A DNA stretch of 64,000 nt from Comamonadaceae bacterium M7527 (GCA_021044545.1 CP087990.1:124001-188000); one strand, 5' to 3'. Shown: positions 17,120 through 26,948, counted from the stretch's first letter. Translations and numbers: made by a program. Notes: generated by a model not told the origin, from the sequence alone.

Positions 17120-18163
17120 TTGACATCCAACCAACGCAAACTGGCGTTAGCTCTAACCGTGGTAGCCGCCACTTTGGCTGCCTGTGGACAAAAAGAAGAA
17201 GAAAAAGTAGCTGATGCTGCCCCTGTTGCAGACGCCACATGTGGCGCTGTCACCATCGCCAGCATGAACTGGCAGTCTGCCGAAGTTCTGGCTGCTATCG
17301 ACCAGTTCATTTTGGCCAACGGCTACGGCTGTGATGCAGAGTTGGTGCCAGGCGACACCATGCCTACCCTGACAGCCATGATTGAAAAAGGCCAGCCCGA
17401 CGTAGCCCCAGAAGCTTGGGTTAACTCCATTCGTGAGCCGCTGGAAGCTGCCGTTTCCGAAGGCCGCTTGCACTTTGGCGCCGAGTCATTGTCAGACGGC
17501 GGTGTTGAAGGCTGGTGGATTCCAAAGTACCTGGCTGATGCCAACCCAGACATCAAGACCATTGACGACGCGTTGATGCGCCCAGAGCTGTTCCCAGCAC
17601 CTGAAGATGACGCCAAGGGTGCTGTGCACAACTGTCCTGCAGGCTGGAGCTGCCAAATCACCACCGGTAATGCTTTCAAGGCATGGGATGCCGAAGAAAA
17701 AGGTTTCACCTTGGTTGACACCGGCTCTTCTGCTGGCTTGGACGGCTCTATTGCCAAAGCATACGAGCGCAAGCAAGGCTGGCTGGGTTACTACTGGGCA
17801 CCCACATCCATCTTGGGCAAGTACGAAATGGTTCGCTTGGATCCAGGTGTGCCGCTTGACCAGGCAGCCTGGGACAACTGTAACGCCAAGCTCGATTGCG
17901 CTGACCCACAAAAAAATGCATGGCCTAAAGCCGACGTGTTTACTGTTGTAACAGACCGCTTCAAGCAAGAAGGTGGCGATGCCTACAACTACCTGGCTAA
18001 TCGCCAGTGGGATAACAACACCGTGAACGTTTTGTTGGCTTGGATGTCTGACAACCAGGCAACTGGTGAAGACGGTGCTGCGCACTTCTTGAAGACCAAC
18101 GAAGCGATGTGGACCACATGGGTGAGCCCAGCTGCTGCTGAGAAGATCAAGGCAGCCTTGTAA
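17120..18163 (+). CDS. proX: Glycine betaine/proline ABC transporter, substrate-binding lipoprotein
   Basis: Binds compatible solutes outside the inner membrane for uptake by ProW and ProV. The start is the TTG at 17120, six bases after AGGAGA. It gives a lipoprotein signal peptide ending LAACGQKEEE (lipobox LAAC) and a 347-residue precursor. The mature part is an OpuAC-type binding domain (AVTIASMNWQSAEVLAAIDQFIL, and WWIPKYLADANPDIKTIDD mid-protein) with many tryptophans that could form the betaine box. The frame stays open upstream to 17000, but without a ribosome site. A strong terminator separates it from proW, so more proX mRNA is expected, as for many binding proteins. The specific substrate is inferred. 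Confidence 0.9.
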   Translation: MTSNQRKLALALTVVAATLAACGQKEEEKVADAAPVADATCGAVTIASMNWQSAEVLAAIDQFILANGYGCDAELVPGDTMPTLTAMIEKGQPDVAPEAWVNSIREPLEAAVSEGRLHFGAESLSDGGVEGWWIPKYLADANPDIKTIDDALMRPELFPAPEDDAKGAVHNCPAGWSCQITTGNAFKAWDAEEKGFTLVDTGSSAGLDGSIAKAYERKQGWLGYYWAPTSILGKYEMVRLDPGVPLDQAAWDNCNAKLDCADPQKNAWPKADVFTVVTDRFKQEGGDAYNYLANRQWDNNTVNVLLAWMSDNQATGEDGAAHFLKTNEAMWTTWVSPAAAEKIKAAL

Positions 18164-18175
18164 GTTGCTTCTGAC

Positions 18176-18197
18176 GCTGCCCCAGTGTTGGGGCAGC
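18176..18197 (+). other. Hairpin after proX
   Basis: GCTGCCCCA, loop GTGT, then TGGGGCAGC: a perfect 9-bp stem without T-run, just upstream of the terminator. It may protect the 3' end of the proX mRNA. Confidence 0.5.
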
Positions 18198-18201
18198 CGC
18201 T

Positions 18202-18232
18202 ACGCCTGCATGTTGTTATGCAGGCGTTTTTT
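18202..18232 (+). terminator. Intrinsic terminator between proX and proW
   Basis: ACGCCTGCAT, loop GTTGTT, then ATGCAGGCGT and TTTTTT: a 10-bp stem with U-tract. It lies inside the transporter operon, 18 bases before the proW start, and would lower proWV expression relative to proX. Confidence 0.9.
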
Positions 18233-18249
18233 GTTTCAGGAGAAAAATA

Positions 18250-19137
18250 ATGGATTGGTTTTATACATTCCCGGAAATGGGCGCCGAAGCCCTGCGAGCC
18301 TTGAAAAAAGGCATTGACTCCAGCTTTCGCGATTTCACGCGTGAGCATGGCGAGCTGTTGGAACGCCTGTTCGACCCGCTCAAGGAGTTTTTGATTTTTT
18401 CCGAGCGCTTGCTCACCGACTCACCATGGCCACTGGTCATATTGGGTATCGCCGTCATAGCTTGGCTGGCTTCACGTTCGACCAAGATTGTCGTTGGCAC
18501 AATTGCGACCTTGCTGCTGATTGGCTACTTTGGTATGTGGGACGACACCATGAAGACGGTGTCCATGATTTTTGTGTGCACGATTGTGGCGCTGGTGCTG
18601 GGCCTGCCCATTGGCATCTTGATGAGCCGCTTTGACCGCATGCAAAAAGTTGTGAACCCCACGCTGGACATCATGCAGACTATGCCCAGCTTTGTGTACC
18701 TCATTCCCGTCGTCATGCTGCTGGGTATTGGCAAAGTGCCGGGTTTGCTGGCCGTAGTCATTTACGCCATCCCACCCGTTATTCGATTTACCAACTTGGG
18801 TATTCGACTGGTACCAGCCGATGTGCTTGAAGCCTCAGAGGCGTTTGGTACGTCTGCTTGGCAAAAAATGACCAAGGTACAGCTGCCACTGGCCTTGCCC
18901 ACCATCATGGCGGGTGTGAACCAGACCATCATGCTGAGCTTGGCCATGGTTGTGGTGGCTTCGATGATTGGTGTCCAGGGCCTGGGCCAGCCAGTGCTTA
19001 AAGCCATTGCCAACCAGTACTTCACATTAGGCATATTCAACGGCTTGGCCATTGTGGGCATTGCCATTATTTTTGACCGCGCATCGCAGGCCTACGGCAA
19101 GCGTTTGCAGCGCCATTTGGAGGTTGTCCATGGTTGA
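18250..19137 (+). CDS. proW: Glycine betaine/proline ABC transporter permease
   Basis: Inner-membrane channel of the osmoprotectant importer. The 295-residue protein has an amphipathic N-terminal part (about 1-55). About six membrane segments follow, with the BPD-transport loop EASEAFGTSAWQKMTKVQLPLALPTIMAG near 195-225 that contacts the ATPase. TMPSFVYLIPVVMLLGIGKVPG is typical of ProW/OpuAB. The ribosome site AGGAG is at 18238-18242. Its end overlaps the proV start by eight bases, showing translational coupling. Confidence 0.96.
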   Translation: MDWFYTFPEMGAEALRALKKGIDSSFRDFTREHGELLERLFDPLKEFLIFSERLLTDSPWPLVILGIAVIAWLASRSTKIVVGTIATLLLIGYFGMWDDTMKTVSMIFVCTIVALVLGLPIGILMSRFDRMQKVVNPTLDIMQTMPSFVYLIPVVMLLGIGKVPGLLAVVIYAIPPVIRFTNLGIRLVPADVLEASEAFGTSAWQKMTKVQLPLALPTIMAGVNQTIMLSLAMVVVASMIGVQGLGQPVLKAIANQYFTLGIFNGLAIVGIAIIFDRASQAYGKRLQRHLEVVHG

Positions 19138-20209
19138 TCAAGTGACAAACAGCAACGATTCGGCAGATACGCCGTCTGTGGGTATTGACATCAAAGGTTT
19201 GTACAAAATCTTTGGTCCAACACCTGAGAAATTTCTGGAAGACGTCAAGGGCGGCATGACCAAGCAAGAGCTGCGCGATGACCACGGCCACGTGTTGGGC
19301 TTGAAGGACATCAACATCAGCATGAAGCCAGGCGCCATTCAGGTGGTGATGGGTTTATCTGGCTCTGGCAAGAGCACGCTTATTCGCCACATCAACCGTC
19401 TCATTGACCCTACAGCGGGCGAGATGTGGGTGGGTAACCAAGATGTGGCGGCCATGAATGATGCGCAATTGCGCGAGTTTCGCCGCGCACAAACGGCTAT
19501 GGTCTTTCAAAAATTCGCCCTGATGCCGCATTACACGGTGCTGGAAAATACCGAGTTTGGTTTGGAGATCAAGGGTGAGTCCAAGAAGGTCCGTCGCAAA
19601 GAGGCGCTGCGCTGGATTGAGCGTGTGGGCTTGGCTGGCTACGAAGACAGCTACCCCAACCAACTTTCTGGTGGCATGCAGCAGCGCGTTGGCTTGGCCC
19701 GTGCGCTAACCAACGATGCGCCTGTGTTGCTAATGGACGAGGCCTTCTCGGCGCTGGACCCGCTGATTCGCACCGACATGCAGTCTGTGCTGTTGGACTT
19801 GCAGCAAGAACTGGGCAAAACCATTGTGTTTATTACCCATGACTTGGACGAAGCATTGCGCCTGGGTGACCAAGTGGCGATTTTGCGTGATGGTGAAGTG
19901 GTACAGCAGGGTACCGCACAAAACATCGTGCTCAGGCCTGCAGATGACTACATCAGCAGCTTTGTGCGTGATGTGAACCGCGGCCGTGTGATACGTTGCA
20001 AAACGCTTATGCAGCCAGGCCCAGCGGTGGATGGCCCGCAAGTGGACTCCAGTCTGGTCATTGAAGAAGCTGCGCGCATCTTGAGTGCTGAAAACAAAGA
20101 GGCGGCCAACGTGGTGAGCGCCAAGGGCAAGTTGCTAGGCACTATCACCATGAACGACATCATCGGCGCCATGGTGCCTCCGCAAGAGGATGCCATCTCG
20201 GTGACATAA
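19130..20209 (+). CDS. proV: Glycine betaine/proline ABC transporter ATP-binding protein
   Basis: Energises ProW. The 359-residue protein has Walker A GLSGSGKST near residue 75, the Q-loop VFQKFALMPH, the signature LSGGMQQR and Walker B VLLMDEAFSALD, followed by the switch histidine in FITHDLDEA. A C-terminal region of about 85 residues (RGRVIRCKTLMQPG... to the end) is CBS-like, as in ProV/OpuAA, where it senses ionic strength. The start ATG lies inside the end of proW. The upstream in-frame extension belongs to proW and was rejected. Confidence 0.96.
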   Translation: MVDQVTNSNDSADTPSVGIDIKGLYKIFGPTPEKFLEDVKGGMTKQELRDDHGHVLGLKDINISMKPGAIQVVMGLSGSGKSTLIRHINRLIDPTAGEMWVGNQDVAAMNDAQLREFRRAQTAMVFQKFALMPHYTVLENTEFGLEIKGESKKVRRKEALRWIERVGLAGYEDSYPNQLSGGMQQRVGLARALTNDAPVLLMDEAFSALDPLIRTDMQSVLLDLQQELGKTIVFITHDLDEALRLGDQVAILRDGEVVQQGTAQNIVLRPADDYISSFVRDVNRGRVIRCKTLMQPGPAVDGPQVDSSLVIEEAARILSAENKEAANVVSAKGKLLGTITMNDIIGAMVPPQEDAISVT

Positions 20210-20256
20210 GCCCTTGGGTTGGACGCCTGCTCGTTGGGCGGTATGCACCCTATTTG

Positions 20257-20293
20257 AAAGCCTGCTCTCGCGCAACGCGACGGTGGGCTTTTT
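20257..20293 (+). terminator. Intrinsic terminator after proV
   Basis: AAAGCC (20257-20262) pairs with GGCTTT (20286-20291). Inside, TCGCG and CGCGA enclose CAA, and a T-run ends the structure. It lies between convergent proV and hpnE and may act for both directions. Confidence 0.75.
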
Positions 20294-20320
20294 AACGTCT
20301 GAGCACTAAGCCATGCTTTG

Positions 20321-21742
20321 CTACGAGTTGGCAGCTGCTATGGCGTCCACCACGGCTTGGCCGCTGCGGACTGCGCCTTCGAGTGTAGAGGGGTATGGGC
20401 CGGCAACGTAGTCTGCGCAAGCCCACAGCTGTGGTGCGATGCTCATGACGGGTCTTGCCGCTTTCGGTGTACAGGCAAAGCAGGCGCGCTTTTCAACCAC
20501 GGTTTGTGTCCATTGCCAGTGGGCGTTGGGCCATTCCTCATGCAGTTGCTGCATCACAGCCTGGGTGATGTCGTCGCGGCTGCTGTCGTTTTGTGATGCA
20601 TTGAGGCCATTGCCGCTGTCGCTTACTACGGCGGCTATGTGCGTGGCTGCGGCGCCGCCCCCTAATAGAGCTGTTCGATTAAAGGCAAACTGTGCCAGGC
20701 CGCCTTGTAGACCCACCATGGGCGCGCGCCAATGCACGGTGGTGTCGCTGCGGGCATAAACGGTGGCAATGGCGGTGTGACCTAGCGCTGCCGCTGCATG
20801 AGCCCAGTGTGTGTTGTGTGCCCAGCTTAAGTTGGCAGCCTGGGCAGCGGGCGTCGCCACTATCACATGGTCATAGCGCGTGGTTGTATCTGCGCCGTCT
20901 TTGGTGGTCTGCGTTTGCACCTGCCATTGGCCAGCCGTTCGCAGCAAGCCAGTCACGCGTGTGCCAGTGAGTACCTGGGCATGATGCTGGTGCAGCCAGC
21001 GCAAGCAGGGCTCAACCAACAGCGTGCTGAGGTCACATTGGGGCAGCAACATGTCGCTGCTGCCACGGCCACCAAGTAAAGCGTCTTTTAAAACGCGCAG
21101 CAGCAATGCGCCACTGGCCTGGCTGGTCGATAAATTCAAAGCACTGACGCAAAGGGGCTCAATAAACCCTTGCATCACACTGGGGTGCAGTCCCAGGCAG
21201 AGGTCAGCCACTGTTGCATTGCTATGGCACTTAAAGCCACGCAAGCGCCAGCCCAGTAAGCGCCACAACAATTGCAGCCGTGCATGAACTGGCCAGCTGC
21301 TGCTACTGGCAACACCCCAGCCAGCGGCTGCTGCCATGCGTAGTTCATGTGTCCAGGCGTGTAAGCCTGATAGCGCAGTCTCTTTGACGTGTGCACTGTA
21401 AGTGGTGCTGGCCCAGCGGGGCAGGGCAAAACCATGGCCTTTGTTGTCGCGCAAATCAAGTGGGCAGCGCAGCAGCTTTGCATGGGTGTCCACGCCAATC
21501 GTATGCATGAGGCTGAGGCATGCACTGTAGGCGCCTAGCAATATATGCTGACCGTTGTCCAGAGCAGGCGTGTCGGCCTTGTCCGCGTGGCTGGGTGTGT
21601 GTGCGCCTGCCAAGGCTTTGGCGCGGCCACCAGCATGAGGCGCGGCTTCATACAAATGGACTTGCCAGCCTTGCTGCACGGCCGCCACGGCTGCGGCGCA
21701 GCCTGCCCAGCCTGCGCCAATCACCGCCACGCGTTGCTGCAC
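20321..21742 (-). CDS. hpnE: Hydroxysqualene dehydroxylase
   Basis: FAD enzyme that reduces hydroxysqualene to squalene, the last step of the HpnCDE route. The chosen GTG start at 21742 overlaps the hpnD stop by one base (TAGTG) and gives 473 residues; an upstream extension would lie inside hpnD. The dinucleotide-binding motif VAVIGAGWAGCAAA is at the very N-terminus and the arginine fold GGRAKA follows near residue 35. The C-terminal FAD motif is CADYVAGPYPSTLEGAVRSGQAV. Squalene-hopene cyclase is not in the window, so the end product (hopanoids or other) is inferred. Confidence 0.92.
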   Translation of the reverse strand: MQQRVAVIGAGWAGCAAAVAAVQQGWQVHLYEAAPHAGGRAKALAGAHTPSHADKADTPALDNGQHILLGAYSACLSLMHTIGVDTHAKLLRCPLDLRDNKGHGFALPRWASTTYSAHVKETALSGLHAWTHELRMAAAAGWGVASSSSWPVHARLQLLWRLLGWRLRGFKCHSNATVADLCLGLHPSVMQGFIEPLCVSALNLSTSQASGALLLRVLKDALLGGRGSSDMLLPQCDLSTLLVEPCLRWLHQHHAQVLTGTRVTGLLRTAGQWQVQTQTTKDGADTTTRYDHVIVATPAAQAANLSWAHNTHWAHAAAALGHTAIATVYARSDTTVHWRAPMVGLQGGLAQFAFNRTALLGGGAAATHIAAVVSDSGNGLNASQNDSSRDDITQAVMQQLHEEWPNAHWQWTQTVVEKRACFACTPKAARPVMSIAPQLWACADYVAGPYPSTLEGAVRSGQAVVDAIAAANS

Positions 21743-22590
21743 TAGCCTACCCAACCAAAGGCTTGGGTTTTCCAGGCCAGCCACAGCTTGCGAATGGGCG
21801 TGAGACTGGTGCGTTGGTGTAGCACTTGAAAGCCGTCGCGCTCAATTTCGCGCAGCAACGCACGGTAAATGTTGGCCATCATCAGGCCCGGCTTTTGCGC
21901 GCGCTTGTCCTGGGCCGGTAGCAGGTCCAAGGCTTGGTCATACAGCTGGTGTGCACGTGCCGCCTGAAACTGCATCAAGGCGGTGAAGCGCTCAGAGTAC
22001 TCGCGCTTGAGCAGGTCGTTGGCTTTCACGTCAAACTGCTGCAATTCATTCACTGGCAAGTAAATGCGCCCACGCATGGCGTCCTCGCCTACATCGCGAA
22101 TGATGTTGGTGAGTTGAAATGCCTGGCCCATGGCGTGCGCATAGGCGGTGGTTTTCTCTTGGGTTTGGCCGAATATGCGTGCGGCTACCTCACCCACCAC
22201 GCCTGCCACCAAGTGGCAATAGCGCTGCAGCCCGGGGTAGTCCAGATAGCGGTTTTGCTGCAAGTCCATCTCGCAGCCCTCGATCACGGCGTTGAGTTGC
22301 GCGGCTGTAATTTGGTAGGTTTGCAAGTGCGGCTGAAGGGCCAGCATCACGGGGTGGGTGGCTTGGCCAGCGAACAGCTTGCCCACTTCCGTGCGCCACC
22401 AAGCCAGTTTGGTCGCGGCCACCCCCGCATCGCTGACCTCATCCACGACATCATCAATTTCGCGGCAAAAGGCGTAAAAGGCGGTGATGGCCGCTCGTTG
22501 TGGTGCTGGTAGAAATAAAAAAGCGTAGTAAAAGCTACTGCCTGAGGCAGCGGCTTTTTCTTGCACATAAGCTTGCGGCGTGGTGGTCAT
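21742..22590 (-). CDS. hpnD: Presqualene diphosphate synthase
   Basis: Joins two farnesyl diphosphates to presqualene diphosphate. The 282-residue protein of the squalene/phytoene synthase family begins YVQEKAAASGSSFYYAFLFLP. The two aspartate-rich sites are present as FCREIDDVVDEV near 45 and QLTNIIRDVGEDA near 165. Its stop codon shares a base with the hpnE start. Upstream on the same strand is an RND transporter after 41 bp, so all may be in one transcript with hpnC far upstream. Confidence 0.95.
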   Translation of the reverse strand: MTTTPQAYVQEKAAASGSSFYYAFLFLPAPQRAAITAFYAFCREIDDVVDEVSDAGVAATKLAWWRTEVGKLFAGQATHPVMLALQPHLQTYQITAAQLNAVIEGCEMDLQQNRYLDYPGLQRYCHLVAGVVGEVAARIFGQTQEKTTAYAHAMGQAFQLTNIIRDVGEDAMRGRIYLPVNELQQFDVKANDLLKREYSERFTALMQFQAARAHQLYDQALDLLPAQDKRAQKPGLMMANIYRALLREIERDGFQVLHQRTSLTPIRKLWLAWKTQAFGWVG

Positions 22591-22631
22591 ATGCGAGGTG
22601 TTCTGTGCTGACTGTTGCGCATTATTGCGCC

Positions 22632-25600
22632 TTAATGCACGCGCTTGCGCTGCAGCAGTCCGATGACACGCTGGAACAGGCTGGCGCGCTTATGGGGTTG
22701 CGTGTTGCGCATGAATGCCATGTACAACAAGGGCACAGCAAACAGGGTGAGGAATGTTGAAAACGCCAAGCCCCACACAATACTGGCGGCCACTGGTCCC
22801 CACAGCAAGCTGTTGCCGCCCAAGCCGAACGCCAGCGAAAACAAACCGCCAATGGTGGTCGTGGTGGTGATGAGAATAGGTACTACCCGTCTGCGCGATG
22901 CCTGCACGATGGCGTGCGAGGTTTTGCGCCCCATGCGCAAACGGTCGTTGGCCGCGTCTATCAACACAATGGCGGAGTTCACTGCAATGCCCGTTAGTGC
23001 GATCACACCGTACAAGGTGTACAAAGACAGCGGGTTGCGAGATATGGCCAAGCCAAATGCCACGCCTGTGAAGGCAAGCGGCACTGTGACCAAGATGAGC
23101 AGCGGCTGAAAGTAGCTGGCAAACTGCGCAGCCAATATTAAAAACACCAGGCCAGTGCCTAACAGGAACAGCACCTTCATGGCGTCCAGGCTCTCTTCAA
23201 TATCCTCCAGTTCGCCAGAAAAATCCAGGTTGATATTGGGGTGCTCAGACTGAATGGTTTGCCATTTGGCCTTCAGTATGTCGTTGGCCGAAGCGGTGTC
23301 CGTAACAGCTTTGTCCAGGTTGGCTTCAACAGTGACGGTGCGGCGCAAGTTGTAATGCTTGATGAAGCCGCGCGTGGGATTGGTTTGGGGCTCTACCAAT
23401 GCACCCAAGCGCGAGATTTGACCATTGGGTAGTGCCAGTGGCGTGTCCAGCAGCGCCGCCACACTGGATGGGTTGGTGTAGTCGGACTGGTTGGCAATCA
23501 CGCGCAGCTCAATTTTGTCGCCAGCCTCACGGGTAAAGGCAACGACCTCACCGTCAACACTCAGGCGCACTAAGCGTGCCAGCAATGCCGCATTGACATG
23601 GTTGTCGCGCAGCGCGTTGGCGTCCATGCGCAGGGTGAGTTGCGGACGTCCAGGCAAGTTGTCGTCTTGCACGTCAGTGGCACCTGGTATGTCACGCACC
23701 ATGGCTTTGATGGCGTCTGCTGCAGCCTGGATTTCGTCAAAGTCATCACCGCGCACTTTGACGGCAATGGGCTTGCCTGACGGCGGCCCGCCGGACAATA
23801 CCGTAAAGCTTTTTTGGCCCGCGCCTGGCAGGTTTTCAATGGTGCTGCGCATGCCATCTATCACCGCGCTGACCTCACGCGAGTTGGCTCCCAATGGGTT
23901 TAAAGACACAAATACCTGGCCGTATGTTTCACCGTAAATAGGCGCAGTCTCTGTAAATTTGACGCCAGCCAGGGTTGTGACCGAACGTGCTTCCAATCCT
24001 GTGCCTACGCCGTTGAGTTGTGCACGCACCGCCAACTCGACTTGGTTGGTCGCGGCCAGTGTGTCCTCAAGTGCGGCGTTGGATGGCATGTCAACATTGA
24101 CGTAAAACGCACGTATGGGGTCAAAGGCGAAGAACTGTACGCGTATCACGCCTGTGGCCAGCAGCGCGCCGGCGCTAACCACTGACAGCACGCCCACCAT
24201 GGCAAAGCGCTTGGGCCTGCGAATGACATAGGCCAGTGCTTGGCCGTAGCGCAAACGAATAAGCCGGTTAAAGCGGGTGCGCCAGTCGGCGCCGTCGGCC
24301 TGTGACTTGCTCACGCCTATGGCGCTCATGTGCACGGGCATCATCCAAAAAGCCTCTATGAGTGAGATGGCCAGCGCCACACTCACCACAAACGGAATGA
24401 CAAACATGAACTTACCCATGATGCCTGGCAGCAGCATCAGCGGCAAAAACGCGGCCATGGTGGTGGCCACTGAAGCCAGCACGGGGCCAAACACTTCGCG
24501 CACGCCGTCTACACAGGCGTCCATCAAGTCCTGGCCGCGTTGTACCCGGTAGTAAATAGCCTCTGCGATCACCACGGCGTCGTCTACCAGCATGCCCAGT
24601 GCGATCACCACGCCCAGCAACACCGACACGTTGACTGTGTTGTCCAAGCCGTTTAGCAGCGCAAACGTTGCCAACAGCGAAAACGGAATGCCCAGCGCAA
24701 TCAGCGCGCCGACTTTCCAGCCCAAAAACAGCCAGCTCACGGCCAAGACCATCACGGCGCCGTACAAGGCGTTGGTTTGCATCACGTCAATGGCTTTTTG
24801 AGTGGGAATGGTCTGGTCGTCGCTGAGCACCATGCTCAGCCCGTTGAGCGCAATGCCCTGGTTTTGCTGGGCGATGTAGTCTTTGAGGCGTTGCACCAAT
24901 TCCAGTGTGTTGGTGCCAGACTTTTTGGTGACAGACATGTAAACGGCAGGTAAGCCCTCGGTTGCCGCGTATTGCGACGCTTTGGCTCTGGCCTGCTCAA
25001 TACGCGCCACGTCTTGCAAGCGTGCGGATACCCCCGCGCGGGTGCTCGACAACACTGGCCAATTGGCCAAAGCATTGGGGTCTGTGGTCACACCTTGCAC
25101 GCTGATTGCCCATGCCCCGTCGCTTGTGCGCAAGGTGCCAGCGGATGTGTCGCGCCACCATGCTTTCAAGCTGTCAGCCACATCAGCAGCGGTAAGGCCG
25201 CGCATAGCCAGGGCTTGCGCGTCTGGCACCACGCGCAGCTCTGGGTTGCGCAACCCTGATGCAAATACCTGGTCTACGCCGGGCAAGCGTTCTAAGTCAG
25301 CCTTAATGCGTCTGGCCGCGCTGCGCAGCGTTTCATCGTCTGCTTGGCCTTTGAGTACGACGGCAGCAGTGGGAAAGCCGTTAGACGTGGTGATTTCCAT
25401 CACGCGCGGGTCTTCCGCCTCTTTGGGCATTTCGCTGGTGGCCTTGTTTTGAATCTCGCGGCGCAAGTCGTTCATGCGCTTGTCAAAGTCGCGGTCTGAC
25501 AGCTCTCTAAAACGCACCAACAAGCTCGATACGTTGGCGCGCGAGTTGCTGTTCACAAACTTGATGTCGGCCACACCCTGTATGGCGTCTTCAAGTGGGT

Positions 25601-25793
25601 TGGTCACCAAGCGCTCAACCTCTTCGGCAGTGGCACCCGGCAAGACGGTGGTGATGTTGACCCAGTTGAAGTTGATCTCAGGGTCTTGCTCACGTGGCAT
25701 GGTGGCATAGCTGATGGCACCCAGCAGCATCACCACCACAAAGGCGATGTTGGCAAGTGGGTGGTTGGCAATGAGGGCGCGGTAAAACTTCAT
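22632..25793 (-). CDS. RND efflux transporter, inner-membrane subunit
   Basis: A 1053-residue proton-driven RND pump of the AcrB-like group. The N-terminal membrane segment begins MKFYRALIANHPLANIAFVVVMLLG. Two large periplasmic loops are each followed by a membrane bundle. The proton-relay aspartate pair is visible in ALGMLVDDAVVIAEAIYYR near 415. The second half has GVIALTGIAVNSAIVLIDAAND near 960. It is directly preceded by its membrane-fusion partner (28 bp). No outer-membrane TolC-like gene is near. Substrate is unknown. Its position between hpnD and hpnC raises the possibility of a lipid-related cargo, which is inference. Confidence 0.94.
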   Translation of the reverse strand: MKFYRALIANHPLANIAFVVVMLLGAISYATMPREQDPEINFNWVNITTVLPGATAEEVERLVTNPLEDAIQGVADIKFVNSNSRANVSSLLVRFRELSDRDFDKRMNDLRREIQNKATSEMPKEAEDPRVMEITTSNGFPTAAVVLKGQADDETLRSAARRIKADLERLPGVDQVFASGLRNPELRVVPDAQALAMRGLTAADVADSLKAWWRDTSAGTLRTSDGAWAISVQGVTTDPNALANWPVLSSTRAGVSARLQDVARIEQARAKASQYAATEGLPAVYMSVTKKSGTNTLELVQRLKDYIAQQNQGIALNGLSMVLSDDQTIPTQKAIDVMQTNALYGAVMVLAVSWLFLGWKVGALIALGIPFSLLATFALLNGLDNTVNVSVLLGVVIALGMLVDDAVVIAEAIYYRVQRGQDLMDACVDGVREVFGPVLASVATTMAAFLPLMLLPGIMGKFMFVIPFVVSVALAISLIEAFWMMPVHMSAIGVSKSQADGADWRTRFNRLIRLRYGQALAYVIRRPKRFAMVGVLSVVSAGALLATGVIRVQFFAFDPIRAFYVNVDMPSNAALEDTLAATNQVELAVRAQLNGVGTGLEARSVTTLAGVKFTETAPIYGETYGQVFVSLNPLGANSREVSAVIDGMRSTIENLPGAGQKSFTVLSGGPPSGKPIAVKVRGDDFDEIQAAADAIKAMVRDIPGATDVQDDNLPGRPQLTLRMDANALRDNHVNAALLARLVRLSVDGEVVAFTREAGDKIELRVIANQSDYTNPSSVAALLDTPLALPNGQISRLGALVEPQTNPTRGFIKHYNLRRTVTVEANLDKAVTDTASANDILKAKWQTIQSEHPNINLDFSGELEDIEESLDAMKVLFLLGTGLVFLILAAQFASYFQPLLILVTVPLAFTGVAFGLAISRNPLSLYTLYGVIALTGIAVNSAIVLIDAANDRLRMGRKTSHAIVQASRRRVVPILITTTTTIGGLFSLAFGLGGNSLLWGPVAASIVWGLAFSTFLTLFAVPLLYMAFMRNTQPHKRASLFQRVIGLLQRKRVH

Positions 25794-25820
25794 GGTATTG
25801 GGTAAGCTTTGCGTGCGCTG

Positions 25821-26948
25821 TTATTGGCTGAGTTGAACCGTTTGGCCGTTTTGCAGCAAGGCTTGGCCGGTGGTTACGATGGGCGCGTTGGGCGGCAAGT
25901 CAATAGCCGCAGGCCGCCCCTCCTGGGCGCGATCAATGGCGACAAACTGGGCCTTGTTGTTGGCTACCGTGAAGTAGCCCACCTGGCCATTTCTGCGCAC
26001 CAGTACATGCGTGGGCAAGTGTGCCTGCGGGTCTTTCCACATCAGCTCGCCAGCGCTGCCTGGCAGTGGCACATCCTGGCCGCTAAAGCTCAAGCGGGCA
26101 GGCTGCGCCCGCGTTCGCTGATCAAGGCTGGCACCAATGCGCAACACCTTCACCGCATAGTCTTGTGATGTGTCTTTGGCCCGCCATGTGGCGGTAGCTG
26201 CGCGCTTCAAGCTGATGGCCTGCGTGGCCGACACGCTTAAAGCCACTTCGGGCTTGGCGTTGTCTACCAGCTGAAACAGCGGTGTGCCCGCTGCCACCAT
26301 ATCGCCCACTTGCGCCATGCGCTGCAACACCACGCCGTTGAATGGGGCGGTGATAGCGGTTTTGCTCAGCGCGCGCCTGGCGGTTTGTAACGCGGCTGCA
26401 GCACCGGCGACCTGAGCCTTGGTGACTGATTGTTCGGTTTCGCGTTGCTGTAACGCTTGTGGCGACAAAAAGCCCTGCGCCACCAAATCTTGCGCGCGCT
26501 TGAGCTGCTGCGCGCTAAGGGCCGCTTGTGCTGTGGCTGATGCATATGCGGCTTGGGCTTGCGCCAGGGCCAGGCGCAAGTCTTGCGGGTCAAGCTGGGC
26601 CAGCACCTCGCCGCGCTTGACCGTGGCGCCGGCATCTGCATGCCAGCTTTGCACCACACCACCTACTTGGGCCGCCAGTTGTGCGGTGTTGCGCGCTTGC
26701 ACTTGTGCGGCGGCCGCCAGGCTTGGGTGCACCAACACCTCTTCAAATGTGCTGATTGCAACTGTGGGCGGCAGCGCTTGCGCACTGTTTGCCGCTTCCT
26801 GGCTTTGCACTGGGGTGGTACTGAGGTATACCGCGCCGCCCAAGACCAATAGACAAGCCAGTCCCACACTGGCGCGTTGTCGCCTGCTGGACGCATAGGC
26901 CCTGGCAGCAGCGTTAGAAAGGCGGGCAGTAACTAAGGGCTTTTGCAT
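25821..26948 (-). CDS. RND efflux periplasmic adaptor (membrane fusion protein)
   Basis: A 375-residue HlyD/AcrA-type adaptor that joins the RND pump to an outer-membrane channel. One membrane segment near residues 27-43 (VGLACLLVLGGAVYLST) anchors it. A lipoyl half-motif (QVGGVVQSWHADAGATVKRGEVLAQLDPQDL) near 90-120 precedes an alanine-rich coiled-coil hairpin. The second lipoyl half is TAPFNGVVLQRMAQVGDMVAAGTPLF, and a beta-barrel end follows. It starts a probable transcript with the pump; a 187-base gap separates it from the hpnC stop. Confidence 0.93.
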   Translation of the reverse strand: MQKPLVTARLSNAAARAYASSRRQRASVGLACLLVLGGAVYLSTTPVQSQEAANSAQALPPTVAISTFEEVLVHPSLAAAAQVQARNTAQLAAQVGGVVQSWHADAGATVKRGEVLAQLDPQDLRLALAQAQAAYASATAQAALSAQQLKRAQDLVAQGFLSPQALQQRETEQSVTKAQVAGAAAALQTARRALSKTAITAPFNGVVLQRMAQVGDMVAAGTPLFQLVDNAKPEVALSVSATQAISLKRAATATWRAKDTSQDYAVKVLRIGASLDQRTRAQPARLSFSGQDVPLPGSAGELMWKDPQAHLPTHVLVRRNGQVGYFTVANNKAQFVAIDRAQEGRPAAIDLPPNAPIVTTGQALLQNGQTVQLSQ

